A stretch of DNA of 39,241 nt, taken from Methanobacteriota archaeon. GTDB taxonomy: Archaea > Thermoplasmatota > Thermoplasmata > RBG-16-68-12. The notes beneath the pieces are model-generated. The model did no database searches. It was not told the DNA's origin and saw nothing but the letters and a program-made list of their open reading frames with translations. The stretch covers positions 1-39,241 of the forward strand of contig VBML01000056.1 in assembly GCA_005878915.1 (NCBI GenBank). The letters run 5' to 3'. Of this stretch, positions 18,301 through 26,134 are shown one piece after another. Each line of letters begins with the position of its first letter. Position 1 is the first letter of the stretch. A program made the translations under genes and the position numbers.

Positions 18301-18380
18301 AGCCGGTCACCCTGGGAACAGGGGCCGTGAACCTCGTCTACCAGCCGCCGAAGCTGGCGAAGCCCGAGGCGTCGAAGTGA
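15324..18380 (+). CDS. rpoA2: RNA polymerase subunit A'' (intein-containing, with N-terminal extension)
   Basis: The C-terminal part of the largest subunit, 1018 residues before splicing and 501 after. Residues 183-699 are an intein set between GEPGTQM and TMRTFHYAGV, the trigger-loop region. Downstream is normal A'': LGLPRLIEIVDARRVPSTP, a long jaw region, then GRHGISGRKSSVLARAAFE and VIVGQPVTLGTG. Residues 1-110 are unusual: a helix-hairpin-helix-like segment (VAKRTAEILANAGF...KDATRILQKVG) and a Pro/Ala/Lys-rich linker before the conserved start near EHEIYDGLKEI. Typical A'' proteins are about 380-400 residues, so the extension accounts for the excess. The strong GGAGGAGTGAGGG before ATG 15324 supports this start. 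The stop overlaps rpl30e. Confidence 0.95.
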   Translation: MSKASTVDALRKRGVAKRTAEILANAGFTLEKIAGSKPDRLKKFIGEKDATRILQKVGGATAEKAPPTSKGKAPAGPKVKPKPGAPAIPAEGEAPPELPAKAPQVSKGEHEIYDGLKEIGRYLPRSLVGELATKMHGIKVGRKKLLEVLSRVSDRYESHRIDPNESAGIVSAQSIGEPGTQMSLPYEERIILRDRDGLRVVRIGEAVDELMARHHSKHEGPTEWCDLPAAAALRVPSLTGDGRIVWKPVRSVSRHAHDRPLVRIRTRTGRTVTATGDHSFVTRRGGRITPVPGRSLKRGDRIPVMRRWSVPDPDSILDMSRVLPKEEFWYGSELGKARALGRAWRKGFGRDFVVPVGPDMLMRHLDGRSQIAIDEGFVYPYQNHSRARIPERLPLDPTLGWLLGAYLSEGWAARYYVNISNSETRFLERTRDAARRLGLHYGEYDNRRGFSAGHDLHVRSTVLATFLQAVCGVGSSEKRVPEFAYSANDACASALLRAYFEGDGNVSVARGAIRVSSNSKELVDGIALLLCRFGILSSKGVTGSQHTLWIPRRYAARFRDEIGFESVEKVKLLQELCSHPSAAYTYDALDIVAGQGEILRDLAVKLKIPTRHVNNFTRRQRIGRATLARYMLRFEARARELGVVIDKEMLRLQAFVDEDVTWDEVLEVEELSPPDGPVYDLSVPGLETFTTAEGIVTHNTMRTFHYAGVAEMNVTLGLPRLIEIVDARRVPSTPIMEIHIKEGTRELDKMRKIAQEIEMTNLEDITDIETDLVNMQVLIFPDDHRMKARGVTHSELEEKLRKFATPKELKRTVGTATKVVKGFVVEAGEASFKKLQRILEQMKGTRIKGIDGIRRAIIRRRGERYVLYTEGSNLAKVLELPYADPSQTTTNSIQEIYDVLGVEAARNSIIKEAYDTLQEQGLTVDIRHIMLVSDMMTNDGDVKAIGRHGISGRKSSVLARAAFEITAHHLLHAAITGEVDALDGVAENVIVGQPVTLGTGAVNLVYQPPKLAKPEASK
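15870..17420 (+). mobile_element. Intein in RpoA'' (517 residues, LAGLIDADG type)
   Basis: The intein starts with Ser183 (SLPYEERIIL) and ends HN699, with extein Thr700 as +1 nucleophile, a complete set of splicing residues. Block B is TATGDHSFVT. Two LAGLIDADG motifs are recognisable: WLLGAYLSEG and LLRAYFEGDG, both keeping their acidic residues, so the homing endonuclease may be active. A helix-turn-helix-like stretch (LAVKLKIPTRHVNNFTRRQ) follows. Block F/G is YDLSVPGLETFTTAEGIVTHN. The insertion site GEPGTQM/T is a known intein site in archaeal RpoA''. As with the RpoA' intein, codon use is less biased than in the host gene. Confidence 0.95.
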
Positions 18381-18652
18381 TCGACGAGGCCCGCGCGCTC
18401 AAGGTCGCCGTGGACACCGGGAAGGTCATCTTCGGCATCCGCCGCACGAAGATGGCGGCGAACGAAAAGAAAGCACGACTCCTCGTCGTCGCGTCGAACT
18501 GTCCGGACGTCGAGTTGAAGTCCTTTCGGGGGGTCAAGGTCCACGCGTTCCGAGGGACGAACGCGGAGCTCGGCGCCGCGTGCGGAGTGCCCTTTTCCGT
18601 CTCCGCGCTCGCCGTGCTCGACCCGGGCGAGTCGAACATCCTGTCCCTTTAG
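18377..18652 (+). CDS. rpl30e: Ribosomal protein L30e
   Basis: A 91-residue large-subunit protein of the L7Ae/L30e RNA-binding family. It shows TGKVIFGIRRTKMA near the N-terminus, LLVVASNCP as the central strand-turn and a C-terminal hydrophobic strand (VSALAVLDPG). GTG 18377 overlaps the rpoA2 stop as GTGA. Its position between rpoA2 and nusA is the conserved archaeal order. Confidence 0.93.
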   Translation: MIDEARALKVAVDTGKVIFGIRRTKMAANEKKARLLVVASNCPDVELKSFRGVKVHAFRGTNAELGAACGVPFSVSALAVLDPGESNILSL

Positions 18653-18661
18653 GGCTCCTGA

Positions 18662-19087
18662 ATGGCTGAAGTCACGTTCACCGGCGACACCCTGCGATAC
18701 GCGTCCCTGTTCCAGGATGTGACCCGGACGACGGTCGTGGATTGCCTCGACACGCCGGACCGCATCGTGTACGTCGTGCAGAGGGGAGACATCGGCCGAG
18801 CGATCGGCAAGAAAGGAGAGAATGTGGCCAAGCTCCGCCGCCTGATGAACCGGGATCTGCTTGTCGTCGAGTTCGCGGAGGACGCGGAGACGTTCATCGC
18901 GAACGTGTTCCGGAACTACAAGGTCAAGAAGGTGGAGATCGAGCAACGCGGAGACGTTACCCACGCGACGGTGACCGTGGACGCGTCCCTGAAGGGGAAG
19001 GCGATCGGCCGGGAGGGAAAGAACCTGCGGATCGCCCGCGACCTGATCGCGCGGCATTTTCCCATCGAAAGCGTGAGCGTCGCGTGA
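18662..19087 (+). CDS. nusA: Archaeal NusA-like KH protein
   Basis: A 141-residue RNA-binding protein containing only the two KH domains of bacterial NusA, as is normal in archaea. Both GxxG loops are present: GRAIGKKGENV (about 44-54) and GKAIGREGKNL (about 111-121). It is thought to act in transcription elongation or termination, or in coupling to ribosome assembly. ATG 18662 follows the rpl30e stop by 9 nt. In many archaea rps12, rps7 and fusA come next; here they do not, and the operon ends with a new promoter downstream. Confidence 0.93.
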   Translation: MAEVTFTGDTLRYASLFQDVTRTTVVDCLDTPDRIVYVVQRGDIGRAIGKKGENVAKLRRLMNRDLLVVEFAEDAETFIANVFRNYKVKKVEIEQRGDVTHATVTVDASLKGKAIGREGKNLRIARDLIARHFPIESVSVA

Positions 19088-19108
19088 GAGGGCGGGTCCC
19101 CCGCGGAA

Positions 19109-19116
19109 CCTTTAAC
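19109..19116 (+). promoter_or_regulatory. TATA-like box for the SNF2 helicase operon
   Basis: CCTTTAAC predicts transcription start near 19137. This lies 3' of the GTG at 19133 and so argues against that codon as the start. Confidence 0.4.
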
Positions 19117-19189
19117 CACGCGCGCCGGAATTGTGGCTCCGCCCGCGCTCCACGGTGAGGGCGAATTTCGACGCACGGACCACGCGCGA

Positions 19190-21286
19190 ATGAGCCTCGG
19201 CGACGCATTCCAGGGATGGGAGCTCGTCCACTTCGCGAGCAAGGCGAAGCGGCACGACGTGCTCGATAACGAGCGACGCCTAGCCTTGTACGAGGCGGGC
19301 CGCCTCCGGATGCGGGGAGAGGCCCCGGACGTTGCATCAGCCGCGCGACTGGAGGACCTTCTGGAAGCCCTCGTGGCATCGAATCTCGGAGAGGCGGACT
19401 GCGACCGGGGAGACTGCGAGGCGTGCGGGCGACTCGCCGTCCTCGAGTCGGAACGCCCGGCTTCGCCCCCACAGGTCGGGCCTGAGCGGCCGCCCCCGCC
19501 ACCCACCACGGGCGCGGAGCCAGAGGTCCTCCCGTCTTTTATCTACACGCCCTCGCGGATCCCTGGCCTTCGGTTCTCCCCTCGCAATTCAGAAGTCCTC
19601 GCAAAGGTCCGAGACGGAATTATCGAGGATGCCGCGGATTGGGTGTTGCACTACCAAGCCCTCCTCCTCGACGCCCAGTCTGGTTTCGACCGGCTGCTCT
19701 GCATTCCCCTGATGCGGGGCGTCCGGCACTATAAGTATCAAGTCGACACCGCCCTAAAGGTCCTCCGCGAGATGCGCGGGCGGGCGATCCTCGCCGACGA
19801 GGTCGGACTCGGCAAGACGATCGAGGCGGGGATGGTCCTCAAGGAGCTCATCGTTCGCGGGCTCGCGAGGAAAGTCCTGATCCTCACGCCCGCATCTCTC
19901 GTTACCCAATGGAGGGAGGAGATGGACGTCAAGTTCGGGCTGGCGTTCGAGATCATGGACGAGTTCGAGGACTGGGCCCGTCACGAGTTCGTGATCTCCT
20001 CGATCGACACTGCGAAGCGGGGGGTCCACAAGGAGGAAATCCAGCGCCTCTCGTACGATGTCGTGATCGTGGATGAGGCGCACAAGCTGAAGAACCGGGC
20101 CACGCAGAACTGGAAGCTCATCGCCTCCATCCGCAAGAAATACATGCTCCTCCTGACAGCGACTCCCGTGCAGAACGACCTCGAGGAGCTCTTCAACCTG
20201 GTAACCCTCCTCCGGCCGGGCCAGCTGAGCTCGTACGGCGGGTTCAAACATCGCTTCGTGCGCCGCGGCGATCGTCGAACCCCCTCGAACCCCAGGGAGT
20301 TGAGACGGCTCCTGAAGGAAGTGATGATCCGGAACCGGCGGAGTTCGGTTCTCGTCTTGCCCCCCCGGCGTGTCTTCTCCGCGGACATCGTCCTCTCCCG
20401 CGCGGAGCGGAGGCTGTACGAGGACGTCACGGACTTCGTGCGCGACCGCTACCCCGCATACGGGAGGAGGTCGACGAGCGTGAACAAATTATCCCTGATC
20501 ATCCTCCAGAAGGAGTTGGGGAGCAGCACGTTCGCCGCCGCGGAGACTCTCCGGAAGATGAAAGAGAGCCCCAACTTCCCGCTCGAGGACCGCCTCGTCC
20601 TCGCAGAGCTCCACGAACGTGCGGCGGCGGTGGCAGAGAACGAAAAGGCCCGGCGTCTCCGCCAGCTCCTTGGCCGAATCGACGACAAGGCAATCGTCTT
20701 CACCCAATATCTGCGCACCCTCCAGCACCTCAATGCCGTCCTTGGGGCGGACGGACACACGGTGTCCGTCTTCCACGGCGGAATGCCCCCGTGGGACAAG
20801 GATGAGAGCGTGCGCTCGTTCCGGGAAACGAACCGCGTCTTCCTCAGCACGGAAGCGGGCGGGGAGGGGCGGAACCTTCAGTTCTGCAACACCGTTATCA
20901 ATTTCGACCTCCCGTGGAACCCGCTCAAGATCGAGCAGCGAATCGGACGGGTCCACCGCCTCGGGCAAACGCGGGAGGTCCATATCGTGAACCTCTGGGC
21001 GAAGGACACGATTGAAGAGTACGTCATCGACTTGCTCGACAAGAAGATCAACATGTTCCAGCTGGTTGTCGGCGAGCTCGACCTCGTCCTGGGCCGGGCG
21101 GAGGAAGAGAGAACCTTCGAGGAGGTCCTCATGGATATTTGGACCGTGAAGGACATCGCACGACGTCGGGAGGAGCTCCAGCGATACGGGGAGCGCCTAC
21201 TCGCGGCGAAGGGACAGTACGAATCGATGAAGTCGTATCAAGATAACCTCCTGGGGCCTGAACTGGCGGCGGAGGCGAGTCCGTGA
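19190..21286 (+). CDS. SNF2/RapA-like superfamily 2 helicase
   Basis: An ATP-dependent DNA translocase of about 698 residues. The SF2 motifs are complete: DEVGLGKT (motif I, about 203-210), VDEAHK (II, about 294-299), TATPVQN (III, about 322-328), a QY-L-T C-lobe, and TEAGGEGRNL with QRIGRVHRLGQ (V and VI). This pattern matches the RapA/HepA branch of SNF2 proteins. The roughly 150 residues before motif I carry a possible zinc pair (CDRGDCEAC). ATG 19190 is chosen because the alternative GTG 19133 lies before the predicted transcript start. The stop overlaps the next gene as GTGA, implying a co-translated partner. RapA recycles RNA polymerase in bacteria, while related archaeal and bacterial enzymes also occur in defence loci; the role here is undetermined. 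Confidence 0.87.
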   Translation: MSLGDAFQGWELVHFASKAKRHDVLDNERRLALYEAGRLRMRGEAPDVASAARLEDLLEALVASNLGEADCDRGDCEACGRLAVLESERPASPPQVGPERPPPPPTTGAEPEVLPSFIYTPSRIPGLRFSPRNSEVLAKVRDGIIEDAADWVLHYQALLLDAQSGFDRLLCIPLMRGVRHYKYQVDTALKVLREMRGRAILADEVGLGKTIEAGMVLKELIVRGLARKVLILTPASLVTQWREEMDVKFGLAFEIMDEFEDWARHEFVISSIDTAKRGVHKEEIQRLSYDVVIVDEAHKLKNRATQNWKLIASIRKKYMLLLTATPVQNDLEELFNLVTLLRPGQLSSYGGFKHRFVRRGDRRTPSNPRELRRLLKEVMIRNRRSSVLVLPPRRVFSADIVLSRAERRLYEDVTDFVRDRYPAYGRRSTSVNKLSLIILQKELGSSTFAAAETLRKMKESPNFPLEDRLVLAELHERAAAVAENEKARRLRQLLGRIDDKAIVFTQYLRTLQHLNAVLGADGHTVSVFHGGMPPWDKDESVRSFRETNRVFLSTEAGGEGRNLQFCNTVINFDLPWNPLKIEQRIGRVHRLGQTREVHIVNLWAKDTIEEYVIDLLDKKINMFQLVVGELDLVLGRAEEERTFEEVLMDIWTVKDIARRREELQRYGERLLAAKGQYESMKSYQDNLLGPELAAEASP

Positions 21287-22755
21287 TTTCGCCGACCTCG
21301 GTGGAGGGGTTCGTCCGGCGTTACTTCGAACGACGATCCGCCCCACTTCAGGAGGAGGAGACCGGCGTCTACCGCGCGATCCTCCCCGGGTCCTTGCTCC
21401 CCGCATTCGCGGGGGCGGCCTCCGTCCGTGTCGCCTTTCTCCCCGAACGCATGCCACCTGGCGGTGGGGTCGAACTCGCGGTGGTCGGGAGTTATCTCCT
21501 CGACCGCATCGTCGAGGACGCGACGGGAGCGGGATCGCACAGCGTCGCGCGCCTCTCTTTGGGCGACGTGTCCCCCCGAGAAGTCCTCGAGAAATCCATC
21601 CGGCCAAGAAACGCCAAGCTCTCTTTGGAGAGCGCGACGACCGAGTCCGTCCCTCATATCCTGTTCAACTTCACGGTCCGCCTCACCACGGACGAGCGGG
21701 TGGAGCGCGTGGAGTCGGTGCTCATCGACCTCCGGACGAGCGCGGAGCGTCGAGCCTCCCCTGTTCTATTTGAGGAGGGGGCGAGCCTTACGGAGGAACG
21801 CGCCCCCGACTGGACCGGAATCGAGGAGGCGTACCGGAGGGCGTGCGGGCTCCTTGAAGGGCGAATCGAAGCCGCCGTCATCGGGTTTCGGGACCAGGCC
21901 GAGAACCTCCGCAAGGCCGAGGTCGAACGCATCACCAAATACTTCAACGACTCAGTCACAGAGGCGCTTCATTCCAAGTTGACAGACGGGGCGGCGGAAG
22001 CCCAGGCCCTAGAGGTCGAACGCGACCGCCGCCTGGCCGAGGCGGAGGAGAAGTACCGCTTCGTGGGTGAGGTGGAACTGTGCAACGTCCGGACCGTCCA
22101 CCTTGACGTGACGAGGGCGGAGGCCAGTCTGTCGCACCGGGGGGCCCGGCGTACCGTGAGCGTGGAGTTCGACTGCTCAGATCCGGTGGCCCATCACCTC
22201 GTTTGCGACGAGTGCGGGATTCCTACGGAGTCGCCTGTTCTGTGCTTCGGCGGTCATCTTGTGGACCCCGCCTGCTCGCAGGGATGCGCGTTCTGCGACC
22301 GCGTGCATTGCCGGACCTGTATCGCGAAAGGAATGATCGCTCCGTGCGCGGAGTGCGCGCGGCCGATATGCATCGATCATCTCGAAGTGTGTGCGCTGAG
22401 CCGGCGGGGGTACTGTCCGGACCACATCCACACGTGCGCGATATGCGGGCGGACGGTCGGCCCCAACTATATCGCGAGATGCGTCAGCTGCGAGCAGCCG
22501 TACTGCGTGGTCTGCGTGGCCCCGCCAACGGATCGATGCGCAACATGCCGGGCCCTACAGGGAGCCACCACACAGGACCGTGCGGTTGCCGCGGTGCGGA
22601 GGTCGGACCCCGGCCTTGCGAAGATCACGAACTGGCGGCGAGCGTCAAACCCCCGGGTCACCGTCCTCGTAGGGAAGGGGCTCGTGTGGAACCATCTCCT
22701 CGTCATGGACGCCCGTGGCGCTGTGGTCGTGCGGAAGAAGGTCCTTGGCCGCTAG
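21283..22755 (+). CDS. Zinc-finger/coiled-coil partner protein of the SNF2 helicase
   Basis: No family name is secure. The 490-residue protein has three visible parts: an N-terminal alpha/beta segment (1-190), a charged helical stretch likely to be coiled coil (about 190-265), and a cysteine-rich region (about 308-425). The latter carries many pairs, including CDEC, CAFC, CRTC, CAEC, CAIC, CVSC and CATC, with interspersed His, resembling tandem treble-clef or B-box-like fingers. The C-terminal 60 residues are basic. GTG 21283 overlaps the helicase stop by 4 nt, so the two are almost certainly made together and may form a complex. Its end overlaps the convergent radical SAM gene by a few bases. 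Confidence 0.8.
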   Translation: MISPTSVEGFVRRYFERRSAPLQEEETGVYRAILPGSLLPAFAGAASVRVAFLPERMPPGGGVELAVVGSYLLDRIVEDATGAGSHSVARLSLGDVSPREVLEKSIRPRNAKLSLESATTESVPHILFNFTVRLTTDERVERVESVLIDLRTSAERRASPVLFEEGASLTEERAPDWTGIEEAYRRACGLLEGRIEAAVIGFRDQAENLRKAEVERITKYFNDSVTEALHSKLTDGAAEAQALEVERDRRLAEAEEKYRFVGEVELCNVRTVHLDVTRAEASLSHRGARRTVSVEFDCSDPVAHHLVCDECGIPTESPVLCFGGHLVDPACSQGCAFCDRVHCRTCIAKGMIAPCAECARPICIDHLEVCALSRRGYCPDHIHTCAICGRTVGPNYIARCVSCEQPYCVVCVAPPTDRCATCRALQGATTQDRAVAAVRRSDPGLAKITNWRRASNPRVTVLVGKGLVWNHLLVMDARGAVVVRKKVLGR

Positions 22756-23822
22756 GGGAGCGGTGTCCGCTCGACCTCGAGCCCGTCCGCTGTCGGGTAC
22801 TCCTCGACGAGGTAGGAGGGGCGCCCGAGATGGGGTGCGAGCTCTTCAAGAATCCACGGCGCGATCTCGATCCTCTTCCGAGGCCGATCCAGGCCCATCA
22901 GGCGAACCGGGACGCGGTGCCTCCCCGAGAGCTCCTGCATCAGGTCGTCGAGGCCTTCACCCTCGATGATGCCCTTCACCAGTGTGCCATCCCGGGTGAC
23001 GACCTCCCATGGTTGGGAGACGTTCTCCGCCCGCCGCTGAATCCGCGCCCGAAGCTGCCACGCGTCCTTGTACCCGCTCGTGCAGTAGTGGACCGTGATC
23101 CGCCACGGCTGCCCCAGGATTTCGAGCGCGGCCTCGTCAGAGCCCTTCACCCCGTACGACAGCTCGTGCTTCATCTCGTAGCCGCGGCTGAACATTCGGG
23201 CATAGTTCGCGTCCGAGAACTCGAGCTCGTTGAGATTCACAAACGAGAGCCCCTCCGCCTCGGCCCAATGGATAAGCTGGAGTAGGTCGCCCTTCCGCTC
23301 GGGGAGGAGAGGGACCTCCAGGCCCACGGTGAGGCCAAGGTTGCGGGCGACTCGGGAGCCCGCCACATAGGATGAGGCGCCCACGCGGGACCAAAGTCCC
23401 GGAGGAACGTGGAAGCGAAGCTCGTCGAGGCCTGCGTCGGCGAGCATCCGGATCTTGTCAACATCCGCGGTCATCGTGTAGAGGTGGGTATGGAACGCGG
23501 GGCCGAACTCCCCCTTCAGGAGGCGGATGTAATGACACGTACGGTCCAGCGCGTCAAGGGGGTCCCCGCCGGTGATCCCCGCGCCCATCGCCCGAATCGC
23601 CCGGGCCTCCTCTAGGACGTCCGCATCCGATGTGACGCGCTTTTCATCCGCGAATACGACATCCTGGTACATCTTCTCGTCGGACACCGGACAGTAGACG
23701 CAATGAAAACCGCACAGGCCCGTAACGAAGAGGACCATCTTCGCGCCCTCCTGGCACTGCCGGCAGCCGACGGGCAGCCTGCCCCGCACGGCCCCTCCGC
23801 AAGGGCGTTCCGCGAGCTTCAC
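22752..23822 (-). CDS. Radical SAM protein, COG2108-like, function unknown
   Basis: A 356-residue iron-sulfur enzyme. The cluster motif is CGFHCVYC (Cys37, 41, 44), preceded by CRQC (20-23) that could bind zinc or a second cluster. Further on, GITGGDPL is the SAM-binding glycine motif and FHTHLYT a conserved strand. This combination matches the archaeal group related to pyruvate-formate-lyase activases (COG2108), whose reaction is unknown. I start at GTG 23822, which lies about 29 bp after a good TATA box. The frame is open to 24161, but that part runs antisense through the divergent gene's promoter and start. Confidence 0.85.
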   Translation of the reverse strand: MKLAERPCGGAVRGRLPVGCRQCQEGAKMVLFVTGLCGFHCVYCPVSDEKMYQDVVFADEKRVTSDADVLEEARAIRAMGAGITGGDPLDALDRTCHYIRLLKGEFGPAFHTHLYTMTADVDKIRMLADAGLDELRFHVPPGLWSRVGASSYVAGSRVARNLGLTVGLEVPLLPERKGDLLQLIHWAEAEGLSFVNLNELEFSDANYARMFSRGYEMKHELSYGVKGSDEAALEILGQPWRITVHYCTSGYKDAWQLRARIQRRAENVSQPWEVVTRDGTLVKGIIEGEGLDDLMQELSGRHRVPVRLMGLDRPRKRIEIAPWILEELAPHLGRPSYLVEEYPTADGLEVERTPLP

Positions 23823-23847
23823 GAACCGGGTCCAACCGAGGGCGGGA

Positions 23848-23855
23848 GATAAAGA
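23848..23855 (-). promoter_or_regulatory. TATA box for the radical SAM gene
   Basis: TCTTTATC on the minus strand is centred about 29 bp before GTG 23822 and predicts a leaderless mRNA. Confidence 0.5.
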
Positions 23856-23979
23856 TTCCCCGGGCGCTGAGGTTGGGTATCCGTGGGAGTTCCCGCACAA
23901 GGAAATTACAGGCAGACCGAACTGAACCGTTAAGCCCAAATACGTAGAGGTGCCATCGGTGGGGCAAGGAGGGAGACAC

Positions 23980-25710
23980 GTGTCGAAAGACATGGGCTCT
24001 CGGCGAGCATCGGTCATCCTGTTCGGACTGTGTCTGATTGCTGCTAGCGCGATCGCGGGCGTTGCCGTGTATCGATATATGTTCTGGGGAAACCAACTGC
24101 CCAACGGGTTCGCAATCAATGCCGTGGATCTCGACGGCGAGGGATCCGCGGAATACCTCATCGCGAAGGCCGTCGTGGACCTACCCGAATCGGGTGACTA
24201 TACCGCGGTCGCGCTGCTCGTCGATCCGTCTACGGGTGCGGCCGTCGCGACGACGACGGGTCGCGTCGAGATGGACCGGGGGCAGGATATCTTCGGGACC
24301 GGGTTCTGGACCCCGGAAATTCGCAAGGCCCAGGTCAGCGGCCCCTACGAGGTGCGGCTGACGTTCATCCGCGAGCAGAGCGACAGCATGTTCGAGCGCC
24401 CTGCGAATCCCGACATGGTGGGCCGGGTGTACCAGTGGACGTTCTCCACGCCTGCGTACGACTGGCGGTCCTTCCAAGAGCAACCAGCGGCCCTCACGAT
24501 CGCGGGGCCCGCGGTGTCGACGACGCAAGACTTTGACGGTGACGGACTCGCCGATGCGTTCGCAATCACTGTCCCCGTCAACGTCAACAAGGATGGAGTC
24601 TACGTAATTCACGCGGATAGTGACGCGCTCTTCCTCCCGGGCGTGACCGACCGATTCCTTGCTCGGGACGGGCCCGAGTTGGGGGCTCCGCAGTTCGTTC
24701 CGATGGCCTCCGGCCCTCAGACCGTCGAGATCGGTGTGCCACCTGAGCAACTGTACCTCAGCGGAATCGACGGCCCCTTGGATGTCCATATCACAATCTC
24801 GAGCGGTACGGAAACCGTCACCACCCATCCGTGTTGCGGGACGGTGAACCCGAGCTTTTCCGAGGATCCCGCGTTCGCTCCACCGCCGGAAGGCTCCGTG
24901 TTCGGCCTCCGGGCCCCATACGTGCTGCCCCCGACCCCGATCGGAGTCCGCGCTGAGGCCCACTTCTCGGGCGTCGTCCACTGGTTCGACTTCAAGAGAC
25001 CCTGGATGCCAATCGAGTTCACCGGTGATGTGCAGGACTTCGGGACCGATATGGACGGTGACGGGATGTTCGACTACCTCACGGTCCAGGCCGGGGTCAC
25101 CGTGCGGAACCCCGGAACCTACGACTTTTCCGGGACTCTCTACGCAGGGGGATCCGAGCCTAGCAACGAGGTCCTCGTGCGGAGCACTCCGGATCAGTCG
25201 AACGTCGTAACGACCGCGTGGACACGAATCCCGTTCAACGACTGGACGTACACGCAGGGTCCACAGACGGTCACTCTCAACTTCGCGGGCGCAGAGATTC
25301 TGGCAGCGCGTCTGAACGGTCCGTACGACGTGAAGCTGCGGATCGTGCCGGCAAACGTCGTGATCGATCCTGTCATCGCTCATACCACAGGGACGTACTC
25401 CACGTCCCAGTTCGAGGCCACGGGGGCGAAAGCCGCGAGACTCCCCTCCATTGCCGTCACCTCCTCGGAGCCCGGGGCGTTCGACATTCGGATGACATCC
25501 ACGGACCTCGGCTCCGGATACATGACGATGATCCGGATCATCCATGCGAACGGTGTCGTCGCTCTGGACGTGACGGCACAGACAGGAGATCTTCTGATCC
25601 TGACATTCCGGACAGACACTGCCCGTGCCGCGGACTTCGCCGTCGCCACGTACCTCGTCGGTCCGTCGGGCGAGGGCGTGGACTACCTCGAGATCCCGCT
25701 AACCCGCTAG
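23980..25710 (+). CDS. Membrane-anchored extracellular protein with three Asp-rich beta repeats
   Basis: A 576-residue protein of unknown function. A basic N-terminus and one hydrophobic helix (about 11-33) indicate an anchor or uncleaved signal; the rest should face outside. Three similar units begin with acidic motifs, DLDGEGSAEYL (about residue 50), DFDGDGLADAF (about 184) and DMDGDGMFDYL (about 357). Each leads into a strand-rich segment of about 35 residues (V-V-x-x-G-x-Y). The motifs resemble calcium-binding DxDxDG loops of dockerin/EF-hand type. GTG 23980 is chosen because AAGGAGGG lies 7 nt upstream; GTG 23950 and ATG 23992 are in frame. Two adjacent cysteines (HPCCG) occur mid-protein. 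Confidence 0.78.
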   Translation: MSKDMGSRRASVILFGLCLIAASAIAGVAVYRYMFWGNQLPNGFAINAVDLDGEGSAEYLIAKAVVDLPESGDYTAVALLVDPSTGAAVATTTGRVEMDRGQDIFGTGFWTPEIRKAQVSGPYEVRLTFIREQSDSMFERPANPDMVGRVYQWTFSTPAYDWRSFQEQPAALTIAGPAVSTTQDFDGDGLADAFAITVPVNVNKDGVYVIHADSDALFLPGVTDRFLARDGPELGAPQFVPMASGPQTVEIGVPPEQLYLSGIDGPLDVHITISSGTETVTTHPCCGTVNPSFSEDPAFAPPPEGSVFGLRAPYVLPPTPIGVRAEAHFSGVVHWFDFKRPWMPIEFTGDVQDFGTDMDGDGMFDYLTVQAGVTVRNPGTYDFSGTLYAGGSEPSNEVLVRSTPDQSNVVTTAWTRIPFNDWTYTQGPQTVTLNFAGAEILAARLNGPYDVKLRIVPANVVIDPVIAHTTGTYSTSQFEATGAKAARLPSIAVTSSEPGAFDIRMTSTDLGSGYMTMIRIIHANGVVALDVTAQTGDLLILTFRTDTARAADFAVATYLVGPSGEGVDYLEIPLTR

Positions 25711-25756
25711 GGTCCTTGGGGACGCGACGGCGGGGCGCAACGTCCAGTTGCAATCG

Positions 25757-26050
25757 CTAGACCGGGCGCTTGCACTTCGCGCAGACGAGCCGACACTCCC
25801 GCTTACACTCGGTGCAAACGCCGTGGAGGAACCTCTCCTTCACGGGGGAATGGTGGCAGTCGCTGACGACGGAAACCATGTGACCGCAGTAGTCACACAG
25901 GTGTTGGACCGGCCTCTTGCCCGAGACGTACCTCTGGTAGGCCATGAGTCCCAATAGGATGAGAACAAGAACGCCGAGAATGGCACCGATGATGACGCAC
26001 TGGAGGCTCCCGCCGGTCTCCTGGAGCGGCAGGAGGGGGAGGATGGGCAC
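25757..26050 (-). CDS. Small membrane protein with C-terminal zinc ribbon
   Basis: A 97-residue protein with a single transmembrane segment (about 17-38) followed by a basic stop-transfer motif and a cysteine-rich tail: CDYC, an isolated CHH, CTEC, C and CAKC. The tail is probably cytosolic and zinc-bound by the positive-inside rule. The GTG at 26050 is about 27 bp from a TATA box, a leaderless arrangement. Both neighbours face away or converge, so it is a single-gene unit. The function is unknown. Confidence 0.7.
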   Translation of the reverse strand: MPILPLLPLQETGGSLQCVIIGAILGVLVLILLGLMAYQRYVSGKRPVQHLCDYCGHMVSVVSDCHHSPVKERFLHGVCTECKRECRLVCAKCKRPV

Positions 26051-26072
26051 CGCCCATCAATCCCCGAAACTC

Positions 26073-26081
26073 TCTTAAATC
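26073..26081 (-). promoter_or_regulatory. TATA box for the small membrane zinc protein
   Basis: GATTTAAGA on the minus strand is centred about 27 bp before GTG 26050. Confidence 0.5.
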
Positions 26082-26108
26082 TTGTCCGGTGGTTCCTCCC
26101 TCCAATAC

Positions 26109-26118
26109 GCTATTTACC
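26109..26118 (+). promoter_or_regulatory. TATA-like box for ksgA
   Basis: GCTATTTACC is centred about 22 bp before ATG 26135. With the minus-strand box at 26073-26081 it forms a compact divergent promoter. Confidence 0.45.
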
Positions 26119-26134
26119 TGAGCGATTCCTTGCC

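Noticed and set aside
23823-24161. N-terminal 113-residue extension of the radical SAM protein
   Set aside because: It runs antisense through the start and promoter of the divergent surface-protein gene, and a TATA box fits GTG 23822.
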